Positions 1 through 11,335 of a stretch of 64,000 nucleotides of DNA are shown in pieces. The translations under genes and the position numbers were made by a program. The stretch is from Echinarachnius parma (Eukaryota > Echinodermata > Echinoidea > Clypeasteroida > Echinarachniidae): the NCBI GenBank assembly GCA_037951105.1, contig JBAMJV010003128.1, forward strand, positions 1-64,000. Reading direction: 5' to 3'. The notes under the pieces were generated by a model. That model had not been told where the DNA came from. It made no database searches and saw only the letters and a program-made list of their open reading frames with translations. Positions within the stretch are counted from its first letter, which is position 1. Every line of letters begins with the position of its first letter.

Positions 1-500
1 GTTTTGCTATTTTTGAAAACAGACCTTGCTAGTGTTAATTGACCATGGAATTTCATGCATGAACGATTACACCTTTAAGTTATACCCTGCATGTAGAGGA
101 CTAAATTCCCTTTAATTTGATATATGATCATGTACACTTTATCGTACATTAATATGAAATATTTCAACTTATACAAGTGTCCAGTTTCTTTTTTTTGCGG
201 AGTATATAATATGACAGACCACGTATTCAATATATTAGAGGCTTGCATATCAAGGAATGTATTATCGTATTTATAATGTAATAGTGAAACATAGTAAAAG
301 TCTTTAAATGAAAACGGACATATTCGTGATCACCACACCAAAGTAACACAACAAAATACAGGTAGGAACTTTTGAGCCAACAGTAGCATGAGGCCCAGGC
401 GTTCATGAATAATCATAGGGTAATGACATCACGATACGTCATTTCAGACTTTAGTGAAAACCGCTACTAACCATCTTTTATGGCAAAAGAAAAGAAGAGT
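1..500. other. AT-rich DNA, nothing recognised
   Basis: This stretch is AT-rich with no long reading frame, no obvious repeat shared with the rest of the window and no RNA-gene boxes that I can see. It precedes the first tRNA-like segment. Confidence 0.4.
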
Positions 501-504
501 CCAA

Positions 505-580
505 GAGATGATTCGAACCCATGACCTGAAGTGTTGATGACCACAGCGTGACCACTAGGCAGCGTGACGACTAGACCACG
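505..580 (-). repeat. tRNA-derived SINE head (tRNA-like pseudogene)
   Basis: Read on the minus strand, this segment has a promoter-like A box (TGGTCTAGTCGTCACG, with a second similar copy just after it) and a clear B box (GGGTTCGAATCATC) at the spacing of a tRNA gene. No clean acceptor stem pairs across it, so a functional tRNA is unlikely. A tRNA-derived SINE head or pseudogene is the better call. A similar segment lies 200 bp downstream in the same orientation. Confidence 0.5.
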
Positions 581-786
581 CCAACGGCTGATGATCGGTG
601 TTGGTTTCATTGTAACTATAAGCCCTCAAACTCACCCAACCCTAATCCTAGTTATGAATAGTCATGAGCAGATGACGCACCGTGACGTCATGACTTTATG
701 TTTATTCATGAATGCCTGGCCCTCACGCTACGTTTGGCTCAAAAGTAACTACCAACGAAACATGATTGGGCAATCGTCTCTTCCGT

Positions 787-870
787 TCATCAGCCGGTCC
801 GGTCAGGACTTGAACCCATGACCTCGGGCATGAGGAGTCCACTCTTACCGCTAAACCACCATACCCGGCG
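787..870 (-). repeat. tRNA-like sequence / SINE head
   Basis: On the minus strand it starts GCCGGGTATGG, carries an A-box-like stretch (TGGTTTAGCGGTAAGAG) and, about 40 nt later, a B box (GGGTTCAAGTCC). The order and spacing are those of an RNA polymerase III internal promoter. The acceptor end pairs only partly, so I call it tRNA-derived, not a tRNA gene. It abuts the poly-G repeat block on its right. Confidence 0.55.
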
Positions 871-892
871 TGCCCTAATCAACATTTTTCAA

Positions 893-1440
893 GAGGGGGG
901 GGGGGGGGGGGGGGGGGGTTAATTTACAAACAAAAATGGACCAAGACCAATCGTGGTCGAGGACACTATTCGAGTCGTGTAATCGGGGGGGGGGGGTATA
1001 TGAATAGAATCGTTGCCCGAGATCACTGGTTCATATGGGCTGGCCGAGACCGATCAAAAAGTGGACCATTCTGATTTTTGTTGTTATGTTTTTGTTTTGG
1101 TGGGGGGGGGGGGGGGGGGGGGGGAGGGGGTGGGATGATCCAAACGCATAATTTACCCCAACAATGGACCAAGACCAATCGTGGCCAAGGTCGAGACCTC
1201 TGTTCGAGACGTGTAATCGAGGGGGTGGAGGGGGGGGGGGGGGGAGGTTCCGGCCACAAAAATGTTCGAGTCCGAGACCAAGGACCCTAGTTGAGTTGTG
1301 TGAGCCGGGGAGGGGGGGGGGGGGGGGTTGATGAATAGAATCGTTGCCCGAGATCATTGGTTCATATGGCCGAGACCGATAAAGAGACCTTTTATGATTT
1401 TATTTTATTTTTATTTTTTTTGGTGAGGGGATGATCCAAA
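893..1440 (+). repeat. Family B poly-G repeat, about three units
   Basis: Three related units each combine a run of 10-24 G with text such as ACCAAGACCAATCGTGG, CGAGACC and AAAGTGGACC. The same vocabulary recurs at 33394-33660, 34306-34850, 49250-49470 and in the 57.8-64 kb units. The poly-G runs give proline- or glycine-rich open frames on both strands that are artefacts. It is a dispersed non-coding repeat, likely SINE- or MITE-like; the class is unknown. Confidence 0.65.
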
Positions 1441-1984
1441 CGCACACCCCCACTCAATCCTTGCTACGCGTCTAGTGACCGACATATTCTAATGTATACC
1501 TGCACGTACAACATGCGAGAACAATGCTCACACGTGCAAGTATACTGACTATTAGCAGCCGTTGCACAAGTCAACTTTGTGGCAGTGTAATAGTGTGATT
1601 CTTGAGTTGAATATATTATAACATGCTGAGCATGCTGAGAAGAATCAAACAAAACGTATTTAACGTGTTAAATTATTATTAAAAGCTTTAGAGAAGCATC
1701 TTTTTTACACCGTTGTGAAATGAGATACCCAAAAGGATTAAACAAGTCGAGGGTTATTAAGTGTAATCAATTCATCATGAAGTATACCTGTGTATAGGGC
1801 GCCCATACAAATAATGGTTCACACGTCACAATATCAACGTCTATGCAAAGTAATGGGGGGATTTGTGTGGTTGGAAAATGTTTAAATGATATGTGATGGC
1901 CATTAGTCGATCATTTGATCGTATAATCGATGTGTGAGTAGCCAATGACTGTTTGTCATATCGAATCAAGTGAAGTTTAATTGT
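1441..1984. other. No recognisable feature
   Basis: Low-complexity to unique AT-rich sequence between the family B block and the next repeat. I see no gene and no inverted termini. Confidence 0.35.
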
Positions 1985-2095
1985 CAAAGGAAACCCGACG
2001 CATATTGTTTGACATAAGACTGTATGGCTAGGTGTCACTACTTGTGTTTCTGGTACCGCCTACATAATATGGGCCGCGCTTTTTTAATATTGTTT
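1985..2095. repeat. Family E foldback, partial arm
   Basis: Contains GACGCATATTG, GGCTAGGTGTCACT and GGTACCGCCTACATAATAT, which match the right half of the complete palindromic copy at 7455-7690. Only one arm is present, so this is a truncated or solo arm. Another partial arm lies at 7077-7215. Confidence 0.6.
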
Positions 2096-2111
2096 AATTA
2101 CATTCAAATGG

Positions 2112-2664
2112 TTCAAGGGGTAGTACAGTTTTGGTAAGGCTGAACTTTAGTAACCAAAACCTGCACAATAACATAGCAAACTAATAGTTATAACTCCACC
2201 GTGCTCACTAGGTATACAACATTACAAACGACTATGTAAAAAGACTGCTATAATTTAAAAAGAGCCATGAAATACAAGAGGGCGCACTCTAAAAAAGCAT
2301 TGGTTTCGACCATTTTCATACAAAATTATGCATGTAATGTTTTGTTGAAATAATAATTAAATAGAGAGATCATCAACAACTATTTAAAAAGCGCTTTTGA
2401 ACATTTTTGTAAAAAGGGGAAAGCATTTTTTGTATTAAAAAAAAAAAAAAAAATCATCGAATAAATTCGGGGCCCAAATTATTTACGATCGGATATATTT
2501 ATTGTTATTTCAGGCATTTCTGAACCGATTTAGACCATATTATAATGTTCATTTTGCCATTTAAATTGCATGTTCTTTCAAATTCCGCACTCAGATTTTC
2601 ATTACCTCACAACAAAATTGTGTTGTGTAGCGCCCTCTCTACCAAAACTGATCTACCCCTTTAA
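2112..2664 (+). mobile_element. Family A MITE, complete copy
   Basis: The ends are imperfect inverted repeats: AAGGGGTAGTACAGTTTTGG on the left and the reverse complement of TTAAAGGGGTAGATCAGTTT on the right. The interior is non-coding and recurs at 2661-3202, 40279-40828, inverted at 10165-10455 and 15545-15836, and as fragments at 38536-38655, 39985-40147 and 43160-43245. A TTAA at the termini suggests a piggyBac- or Kolobok-like target, by analogy only. Confidence 0.75.
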
Positions 2665-3202
2665 AGGGTAAGTTAAGTTTAGTAAAGCGAGTACAGTTTT
2701 GGTCAAAGAAATTTGTTGTAACCAAAACCTGCACCATTACATTACAAACTAATAGTAATAACTCCACCATGCTCGAAATGATTAACAAATTACAAATGAC
2801 TAAGTGAAAAGCCTGTTATCATTAAAAAAGAGCCGTTAATACTCAACAAGGCGCTCTCTTCACACTAATCAGTTTCAATCATTTAAAAAATATATCTATT
2901 TTCCATGTGATGCTTTGTTAAAATAGTGATTACATAGAAAGATAGAAACAACTATTTAAAAACATCTTTCATACATTTTTGAAAAGTACAAGCATTTTTC
3001 TCTTTTTAACGGCTGGTTCAAAATTATCGACAAATTGTGGGGCTCCAAAATGATTACAAATGGTTATTTTTATGAATATTTTAGCCATTTGTGAACCTAT
3101 TTTGATCAAATAATGTTTATTCTGTCATTGCAATTGTATGCTCTTTCGAATTTGACACTCAGTTTGTCTTTATCTATGCGAAAACTCAACTATCCATTTA
3201 AG
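2661..3202 (+). mobile_element. Family A MITE, diverged copy
   Basis: Immediately follows the previous copy in the same orientation and shares its internal landmarks (GTACAGTTTTGGT near the left, AACCAAAACCTGCAC, then TTTATTCTGTCATTGCAATT near the right). The terminal repeats are eroded, so this is an older insertion than its neighbour. Confidence 0.6.
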
Positions 3203-3204
3203 TC

Positions 3205-3265
3205 GTTGTAATGATTCGGTCGGGATTTGAACCCAGGACCTCCCCGGTATGAGGTAGATTATATT
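3205..3265 (-). repeat. tRNA-like 3' half
   Basis: The minus strand contains GGTCCTGGGTTCAAATCCCG, a strong B box with T-arm pairing. An A box is not evident. It is probably a fragment of a tRNA-derived SINE. Confidence 0.45.
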
Positions 3266-3659
3266 GTTGAAACATCTACAACACATTAGTCAAAATGAAT
3301 AATTATCCAATTGAAAATTTACAACCTCTCCACTTAGCCCGCGAGAGGGCAGGATATTTATAAACTACAGCTAAGCTACATGTACTAGATTCCGTGTTGC
3401 ACGATCGTACAAGTGACTGCTGGCTGCAGCTAATTAGCTATAAAATAACACGACTTCTCTCGGTCGTGAACTTATCAACGGGAATTTAAAGGGAACCACA
3501 AAACAACAAAAAATATTCGTGTTCATGAAGTATAATAATGTTAGTAGTTCATTCCACCATAGACCTAGATGGGTATATGATTCTACTAAACAGTTCAGAC
3601 AAATGATTTCCAGACAAATTCTATAGTTTGAATACACATCATATTGTAGACAAATTGAA

Positions 3660-3900
3660 ATAAAATAATGGTACCAGATCATGTCTGTGGGGGTGTCGTG
3701 GAATATTGGTCGAGGCCTTGGTCCCAGCCACAGCACGTGTGTCCTTCAGAAAGACACTTCATCAACATTTGATGCTCTCAACCAAGGTGTAGTTAATTGG
3801 TACCTGGCAGAATTTTATTCCTTGTAATGTTTGAGCGCTTGTATAATGATGGTTGTTAAAAAGCGCTATATAAAAATGGAATATTTGTATTATTGTTATG
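3660..3900 (+). repeat. SINE with conserved core and GCGCTATATAAA tail
   Basis: The text GTGTCCTTCAGAAAGACACTT, then a GGTACCTGGCAG motif, then TTGAGCGCTT and GCGCTATATAAAAATGG resembles a metazoan SINE body I know from marine invertebrates, whose 3' end reads GAGCGCTATATAAAT followed by A/T-rich simple repeats. Here the tail is TATTATTGTTATG. No target duplication was found. Confidence 0.5.
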
Positions 3901-4813
3901 ACCCTTTGGTGTTATTCGCGTGGTGGTCTCCTTTATCCATAGAGTCTATACTTTAACGAACCATAACAACAATTAGGATCCATGGCCTGACTAACCGCGG
4001 ATATGTTTACGAGAAAAAAATAACCATCGCGTGACTGAACATCCGGTAAAAAGTAGACTCTATCTGTGATCAAGTTTAACGTTTCAATTTAATTTCGAGT
4101 ACCCTAAAACAATGAAAATTAAATATACATTCACAATAAACCAATTTCGCAACGCTTACAATGCTAATTAAAAATACATTCACCGATGTGTTTATTCTTG
4201 TTCTTAAAGGGATCTAGTCACTTTGTTGACATGTACATGATTGTTGTTATGCATGTCTTGATACGAATCGACATTTGCGTACACATCTTCGCTCCAATGC
4301 AGACCCATTTCGGTTAACTTTTTTGAGGACTAGTAGTAAGGCAGGATATTGTACATTCACTGTTACAGTAGAATGGACTTCCCTCACATATTAAATCTGC
4401 TCCATTAGTGGATGTTTTAAAAAGCTCCTTAAAACATACCTATTTCCCAATTGATCCGTTATTATTTTGTTTGTATGATATTTTATGTTGTATAGTTATT
4501 TTACAAACTATTGTAAACGCTGTGATATAGTCTACTACGAATAGCGTACCGAAATGCATACTCATAGTTATCATGATAGTAATATTAATAATACAAATGG
4601 TAACAATAACCATACACATGATAACAATTGGAAAAACGGGCAAATGGGTGATAACATGTAATGATTTTCTTTGATCTGGGGGTGTATTCGGCAAAGTACT
4701 TTAAGTTAAAATGTATTGCATCTACGTCACTGAAATATATCTTAGAGCTTCAGAATACCGATTTGGCTAAACATTTTTAGTGACGTATAGAATTATACAA
4801 TATATATTAGCTT
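3901..4813. other. No recognisable feature
   Basis: About 0.9 kb of AT-rich sequence. Open frames here are short and lack recognisable motifs. No match to the other repeats in the window was seen. Confidence 0.35.
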
Positions 4814-6497
4814 AAAGGGACTGTCCCCCTTTTGCAAGCCAAATTTCAAAAGTTGCGAGGTTATTGACTTATATTTTTAGAAAATGTCATTTAACAGCAT
4901 GCTTTAACAGATTAGGGCTTGAAACCTCCTACTCATGGAATTATAATTGGTTATAAACCTCCAAATAATAAAACGCGAGAGTCGTTTTATTTTCCTATTC
5001 AGAATCCATCGCCCGTCTGTAAATTCGTTCACGTTAGTTATAGCACGGTGCTAATCGATCTCACTCTCTGAACCGATCATACTCAGGGGTTCGTGGCCGG
5101 GGTGAGAGGTTGGGTGTACGCTAAGCTCTCCTTTACTTTGCCTACTCAGGCTACGGGGCTATATGTAGACCGATTGTTTTGTTTTAAATTTATTAACTGG
5201 TTAATTGTTTCTAGGGTTAGCACGCATGAATCAGATTAAAATATTCCAGACTATATATATGTGAAGATTCCATTCTATAAAATGACTTCTTCTTAGAAAT
5301 ATAGGAGTTTTACAGAGTGTAACAGGTTTGAAGGTTTAGTTATAGAAACAGAAGAAACGAAACCACTACTTAACATTGTGTTTTCTCTTCTATTTATTTA
5401 TGTATATTATATCCGTAATTTGTAAATATTTTGTGTATTAACTAACACATTATGTGCACTTCAAAAATAAATAAAATAAAACCCAAACCAGGTTTCAATT
5501 ATAATTGTATAAATATTAAAACAAAATTGGTAACAATAGTCTTTTTCGACTGATTGCCATTCAATTTAAGAACACCAACAACATGTAATTATATTTCACA
5601 TACTTCCATTTCCCTGGTTATACTGCCTGACATGTATAGTGTTCCACAGACTTTGAGTGCGCGCTAAATTGCCTGCGTTTGCCTTGTGCAACCTAATGAC
5701 CGAATACTCATTCAAGTACTGAAATACTCTTCAAACTTCAGATCATTTCCTTCTTTCTTTCATTTGAGACCCCGTTTACAGTGCAGGGCCGGGCAGAGCC
5801 CGGGCCGAGGCCGGCCTAAATTGCGGTTCTCGGCCCCACAATTTTGTGCGTTTACAGTGGCGGGCTCGGCCCGGCCGCCCTTTCAATATGTTGTCGTAGA
5901 GGCGCTCTAGATGTAAACAAACGATTATTTTGGGGGCGCGCCGGGGTCACAGTGCAGAGGCGCTGGCGAGTTATTTCCTATGACGTAATGATCCTTTCAC
6001 TTCCGGGGTCACATTTGGTACCGCATTTGGCCCTGCGTGCGTTTACAGTGAGAAAAGGCCGGGCCGAGCCGCGGCCGAGACAACCTCCAGACTCCAGAGC
6101 GGGGCAAAATGCGCGGCCACTTGTGGTACCACATTTGGCCTTTTGAGCGTTTACAGTGAAAAAAAGGACGGGCCGAGCCGCGGCTCGGCCCGGCCTTTTT
6201 TTCACTGTAAACGGGGTCTGAGATGGTTATTTTGTAGCATGCATATAAGATCTATACCCAGGTTTCTCGTAAATAAGTTCATGCTAGTTGTATTCTGACA
6301 ATGAATCAGCTAAACATAGCAAGTGTAGGACATTGAGGAGACGCAATCTTTGCTATTTTTCTTTGTAGTTTTTCATTCATCGAATCTAAATTATAGCGTT
6401 GTTGAATTTAACCTTTCACATGGGTGTCATATTTATCACCGAGTCTAGGTACTGTAAACTGTTTAGATGATTTGTAAAAGACGGACAGTCCCTTTAA
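4814..6497. mobile_element. Family F TTAA-ended element with nested insertion
   Basis: The left end TTAAAGGGACTGTCC (4814) is exactly mirrored at the right end (GGACAGTCCCTTTAA, to 6497), giving 15-bp terminal inverted repeats. The left subterminal text CTTTTGCAAGCCAAA and AAAGTTGCGAGGTTATTG reappears inverted at 51840-51895, where a shorter member of the family lies. The interior has no convincing gene. A GC-rich MITE at 5767-6219 is nested inside. Confidence 0.65.
5767..6219. mobile_element. GC-rich MITE nested in family F element
   Basis: Termini AGACCCCGTTTACAGTG and CACTGTAAACGGGGTCT form 17-bp inverted repeats. The interior is strongly GC-rich, unlike its surroundings, with internal copies of GCGTTTACAGTG and repeated GGGCCGAGCCGCGGC segments that could fold into stable hairpins. 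It has no coding capacity. The compositional jump and exact TIRs support insertion into the older element around it. Confidence 0.75.
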
Positions 6498-6539
6498 AAT
6501 GGTTTTCAGAATACACCCCTAGATATATCATCTGAGTGA

Positions 6540-6690
6540 TGTGAGAGCATTCCATGGCAAATGAACGTCATATGAGCGAGTAATGAGCGAAACTGCAATG
6601 CGAGTGATACTTGCTATCACTCATTGCACCGACTTTCTACACGGTTATGATCTAGTATATACGTCTTATACATCTGAACCCTTTAAATAT
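6540..6690 (+). repeat. Dispersed repeat (GCGAGTAATGA family)
   Basis: Shares ordered motifs with 50520-50655: CGAGTAATGA, AATGC..AGTGATA, ACTCATT, TACACGG and ACATCTGAAC. It is diverged, with no termini identified and class unknown. Confidence 0.4.
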
Positions 6691-7076
6691 ATAACAAATA
6701 ACTAAAGAAAAACAAAACGAAACCTGCCCCATATGTGAGAACCGCAAGAGTTCAACGTAAGTTTCGAGGATTGTGATCTTTTTCAAGTACATAATTTATG
6801 AAGGAATCACATTGCAATAACGGGTCCCAGGTCATGAGGACAGCAGCTAAACAAATTAGGGATTTAACTCGTAGGAAATTTCTAATAAGAGTTTGTGTTT
6901 TTACAACTTAATCCAAAAATGTTGCATTAACCTTAGGAAAGCTAATCGATCTGCAAATAAACGCTAAAGAATAACATGTCCGGTTGTTATTTCCTTCTCT
7001 AGATGATCAGAGCTTTGGATACGCGTACAAAAATAACAGTTTTTAGTTGTGTATAAAGTTGTTTGAACTACTACTT

Positions 7077-7215
7077 GAACGATATTGAAAAACCATGCAT
7101 AGTATATTATGTAGGCGGTACCGAAAAAGGACCCTTGAGCACAATAAATGACGCCATAAGGTATTTTGACAAAAAAACCCGACGCTTATTGGTTGACATA
7201 AAACTTTATTGGTAG
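7077..7215. repeat. Family E foldback, solo arm
   Basis: Matches the left arm of the complete family E element (GATATTGAAAAACCATGCAT, GGCGGTACCG, TATTGGTTGACATAAAAC). It lies just left of the 5.4-kb duplication and is not part of it. Confidence 0.6.
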
Positions 7216-7454
7216 CTTCATTATTTTCTTTTTAAATATCTTAACGTCGTGTATAATTCGTAAATGAATAGGTAGAATGTTGAACAGTTTTGATGCATCA
7301 TATAATGGGTTATTTCGAATAAAGTTTGTGCGGGGTCTAGGTAGTTCAATTTGGTGTTTGCGTGGCGTAGTCTATAATCTAAATGCGGTTTTAATTCTAT
7401 GCGGGAATGAGGGAGGACAACAATATACCCCTGAACAACAATCATTGTTGACGC

Positions 7455-7690
7455 ACTGCACCTGAACGATATTGAAAAACCATGCATAGTATACCATGTA
7501 GGCGGTACCGGAAAATGACCCTCCAGCACATTTAAGTGACCCCATAAGGTATTTTGACAAAAAAACCGACGCTTATTGGTTGACATAAAACTTTAGGGCT
7601 AGGCGTCACTTGTTGTGCTGGAGGGTCCTTTTCCGGTACCGCCTACATAATATACTATGCCTGGTTTTTCAATATAGTTCAAGTGCAGTC
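7455..7690. mobile_element. Family E foldback element, complete
   Basis: The two arms are inverted copies: CTGAACGATATTGAAAAACC at the left is mirrored by GGTTTTTCAATATAGTTCA at the right, and GGCGGTACCGGAAAATGACC by the inner right arm. The termini extend to CACTGCAC. It is a roughly 235-bp palindrome with a short central spacer, typical of a hairpin MITE. Its duplicate lies at 12834-13070. Confidence 0.75.
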
Positions 7691-8539
7691 CGTCCACAAT
7701 GCTTGTTTTCCAGGAGACAAAAGGACCATGTGTGCTGTTTTGTCTTCATTCAGTTTCACGCGGCAATTGTGTGAGGACCATTTGGATTAATCAAACAATT
7801 AGTGCAACGGAGTTTAATTCTTCAAAGTATTGAGAGTTACTTTAAACTAAGCTTTCACATTTACTCTTCTTCATATATTTTAAGGATTAAAAGTATAATG
7901 AATTAAATGAAGTCGCTCCCGATGACGATGCTCAGCTGCCACATAATGCTGCATTGATTCGACCATTTTACAGTGATTCACTAGTTTATAATACCGAGTT
8001 AACGATAAAGTATTTACTTTACGGAGGACTGCTGCAAAACCTGACACGGTTTTACATCCTACCAGCTTAGATACATTTATGTTGGTAAGTAAACATTAAG
8101 AAACGTGATTGAAGGGATCTAGTAACTTTGTTGACGTACATGGGGCAGGCTCGGCCTGGTCCGGCTGGTTTTCATTCGCCTGTATGTATTGCTCGGTCGA
8201 GGCGAACTCAACATGTTAAGTCCGCTTCGAGTGATCTCTGACTAGCTCTGGTTCGGCAAAGCTTTACCAGCTGTAAACCGGTCTGACCGGGCTGGGTTAG
8301 CTCTGTGTTGGGAGGGCTTATGAACCCATTAATTAATGATTAATGATCCATTCAATTTCAATACACGTACGTCCATGACATTCCTCTCTATCATGTCTAT
8401 TCCCAAATTTCATTAAAGGTTGTTTTTATTTTCATATTTTCTTATTTTTGCTTAACTTTTAGGTATACAATGAACCAATGATCAATACTTTGTATTTCAT
8501 TTTATACAAATAATCAATGATTAATACCTTCAATGTAAT

Positions 8540-8665
8540 TTGTTTCTCCTTATTTCTGTCTTCCTTCTCTTTCTGTCTTTCTTTTTCTTTCTTTCCTTCT
8601 TTCTTTCTTATCTTGCTTTCTTGCTTTCTTCTTTCATTCTAGATGTTTCTCTCTTTCATCTTCTT
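8540..8665 (+). repeat. CT-rich simple repeat
   Basis: Irregular TTTC/TTCC repeats on the plus strand, duplicated at about 13920-14045 in the second copy. Confidence 0.7.
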
Positions 8666-8699
8666 TCATTTTCTTTTCTCTGTATCATGGAATATTTTG

Positions 8700-9000
8700 T
8701 ATAATTAGTCACATTATTTGCATATCAAGTTCAGTGCCCAGTTTGGGTAGGAGTCTTTTGGTGTCAGTGCAATAATAATTGAATTACATTTTGTTTCGGG
8801 GTTGACTGTTAGTAGTATTCATATTTGTATTTATTTGTAGATTTTATGTATATAGGCTAGTCATATTTTTTTGTTTTGTAAATTTAAATGTCTTTTATCA
8901 TGTATGTTTTTATCATGTACAGTGTATGTCAGAGCAACTTGCCAAAATGATTTTCCCCTTTTTGTGGGATGGATTAAAATGAAATGAAATGATATGCATA
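8700..9000 (+). repeat. Probable CR1/L2-type retrotransposon 3' tail
   Basis: Ends in ATGGATTAAAATGAAATGAAATG, shown in part as GATTAAAATGAAATGAAAT. It is preceded by T-rich non-coding sequence with TTTGTAAATTTAAATG. Short tandem AAATG-type tails after an AATAAA-like signal are typical of CR1/L2 clade 3' ends. No coding part remains. This is a motif-based guess. Confidence 0.3.
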
Positions 9001-9914
9001 AAGTGATGACTTAATTGCTGTAATGTATATTTTTCTTATCTGATATGTCCACTGCCATGGGTATTGTGTGCAAATTTTGAGCTAAAAAAAGTAATGGGTT
9101 TCCATTTTCAAAATGTCTCCCTAAATATGGAGATATCTAAGATTGAATTAGAAAGCATCTATAGACGCTTTCAACCGTAGCCAGGCATTCAAGCCAAGGG
9201 TATCCGAATTCGGATACTCACTCGTCCATAGTATTCTTATTCGGATGCATCATATCCCAATCAGACACTGATTTCTCTGTTTTCACTAAGACTGGTAAAT
9301 GTTCCCTTTTCTATGGAAATATTATTCTCAAGAATCGTACAGTGAAATTAGTACATGAATCATATACGAATTTAATTGCAAGATTATTGACAGTTATATT
9401 TGTCAGAGTTACCAACTCTCACGCATTATCTGTTGAAATGGTACCACCTTTTAGCATGACGAAACACAATGTGAGCGTGAGATGTGTATACTAACCCCAT
9501 AACGGGCCAGATTTGAGAAGCCATCGGATACAGACCTATTGTATAACCAGTGTTTCAGGGGAAAGTACACGTTTCTGTCGTTTTGGGGTATTTCTTTGGT
9601 TTTGTGTAGATATTTTTGGACCCTCTCAGCAATGAGACCATTACAGTTTCTTATCCCAGCATATGGCACTTTGGATTTTAAAATGACATAATTATTAGAA
9701 GTAAATAATTATAATAATAATAATAATTAACATTTGTATAGCCATTTCCAGTTAAAAACTGTTCAACGCGCTGAACAACCTCTCCTGTGTCAACATTACA
9801 TTTGATACTGGAAAGATACGATTTAAATCTTTCTAAGTAGAAAGAAAAGGTTTTTACTACCGGTCAAATCATGGCATGAAGATTTAATAGATTCTACTTC
9901 ATGTCAAGTTTAAA

Positions 9915-10090
9915 TATCCTTTCTACGCATGCTCCAGATTGCATATAACTTCGGAAATTCAAAATGCAAAAGCTCCCTACCGTGGGAGGTGGGAGGAGGA
10001 AGGGGGACACCCCTTCTTACAACGTCCAGCGCTCTCACGCACAGTCTTACTATTACCAGTCATCTAGCTAAAAGTTGGCCACCCTGTATG
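9915..10090 (-). repeat. Family C repeat (CCCTACCGTGGGAGG)
   Basis: Contains GCAAAAGCTCCCTACCGTGG, GGGGACACCCC and GTTGGCCACCCTGTATG. The same series, in the same or inverted orientation, is at 31470-31675 and in the 55.2-56.8 kb cluster. It is non-coding and probably SINE-like. It is duplicated at 15295-15470. Confidence 0.6.
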
Positions 10091-10164
10091 ATCGAAGTCT
10101 TATTCTTTTGGAAAAAATGTAAAGTTGATAGATCACTTGAACAATTTTACTTAGTCAGTTGAAT

Positions 10165-10455
10165 ATATGGGGCTTGTTCCAATTTGCATATTAAAAGAGG
10201 GTTTTAAATAGTTGGTGATGATTTCTCTATGTAATCATTGAAAAAACTATTACATGCACAATTTGTGTATATTCATATGTAAGCCAATTGTGTTTTAACG
10301 GCTCTTGTTGAATGATAGCATGCTTTTTACACAGTCGCTTGTATTTGGTTGTATACTTTCCGAGCATTATGAATTTAGAATTATTAGCTTGAATTTTATG
10401 GTGCAGGTACTAACATTCAGTTTGACCAAAACTGTACTCTCCCTTTAACCCTGTA
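10165..10455 (-). mobile_element. Family A MITE, inverted partial copy
   Basis: Ends with TGACCAAAACTGTACTCTCC followed by CTTTAA, the reverse complement of the family A left end. Interior landmarks run in reverse order to those at 2112-2664. The far end is missing. It is duplicated at 15545-15836. Confidence 0.6.
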
Positions 10456-11234
10456 AAGGCCGCGCTATTTGATATCTTTCTACGGCCGGGGGGGGGGGGG
10501 GGGGGGGGGCATAATGGCCGATCGCGGTGATAATTTGCACGCATGTCAATTGAAGTGTATAGAATACTATGATGATTTAAATGTTGTGAACAATTCACTT
10601 ATTTGCATATTAATGGTAATTTATGCAAAACTGTCATACAATTCATATTTTTACCCAAATGTCATTTATTCTTCATATTTAAACATTGTTTTTCTCTACA
10701 AATATTCTTCAGACCATTCGGAGTAATTATGCAACAACATTCGGAAGGGCCAAGTTATTCCTTATGTTTTCAATTGATTTGATAATTTCCTATGTATTTC
10801 TTTGCTTTTAATCTGATGATTTGTATTGTTTTTGTTGCTTTATTTTATTTTTTAACATAAGTCAAATATTTTGACCACCAGAACAAACATCTGAAATGTA
10901 AACAAGACCAAATACCCAATGTATTATCTCCTTTTAGGAAAACTGATATTTCCATAATTATGTTTTGTACACGAAACACTAAAATGAGCTATTTTCGGGC
11001 TGACATGCAAAGACAACAAGTCATGTGACTTTGGAACGGTAGATCCGATTGTCAAAACAGAATGTGTAAACAGGACCACTCTCGGTTTTCCACTAATCTT
11101 GGATATAGCGGAAAAAACGCTATTCCTGAACCCCTTCCTATTATGAGTCATGACGTCATACTTAGCTATGCGTGTTGTGTCAATGGGGGAATTCACTCTA
11201 CTATTACAATTGATTTCATGTAAATAATTTTAAC

Positions 11235-11335
11235 CAATGTTCTGGATAGGTCATCCTAAAATTTCATTCGTACCATCAATGATAATTGATCTTCAGATTT
11301 GCACTTTTTCTCAATGATCTATCCAGAACATTTTA
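11235..11335. repeat. Short hairpin MITE
   Basis: AATGTTCTGGATAGGTCAT near 11239 is mirrored by ATGATCTATCCAGAACATT ending near 11331, giving a roughly 95-bp stem-loop. It is duplicated in the second 5.4-kb copy near 16615-16712. Confidence 0.6.

Noticed and set aside
505..870. Functional tRNA genes
   Set aside because: B boxes and partial A boxes are present but the acceptor stems do not pair fully and the segments lie amid repeats. tRNA-derived SINE remnants fit better.
1023..1357. Poly-proline and poly-glycine frames around G runs
   Set aside because: They are translations of homopolymers inside a dispersed repeat, as are those near 34600, 49131, 58043 and 63568.
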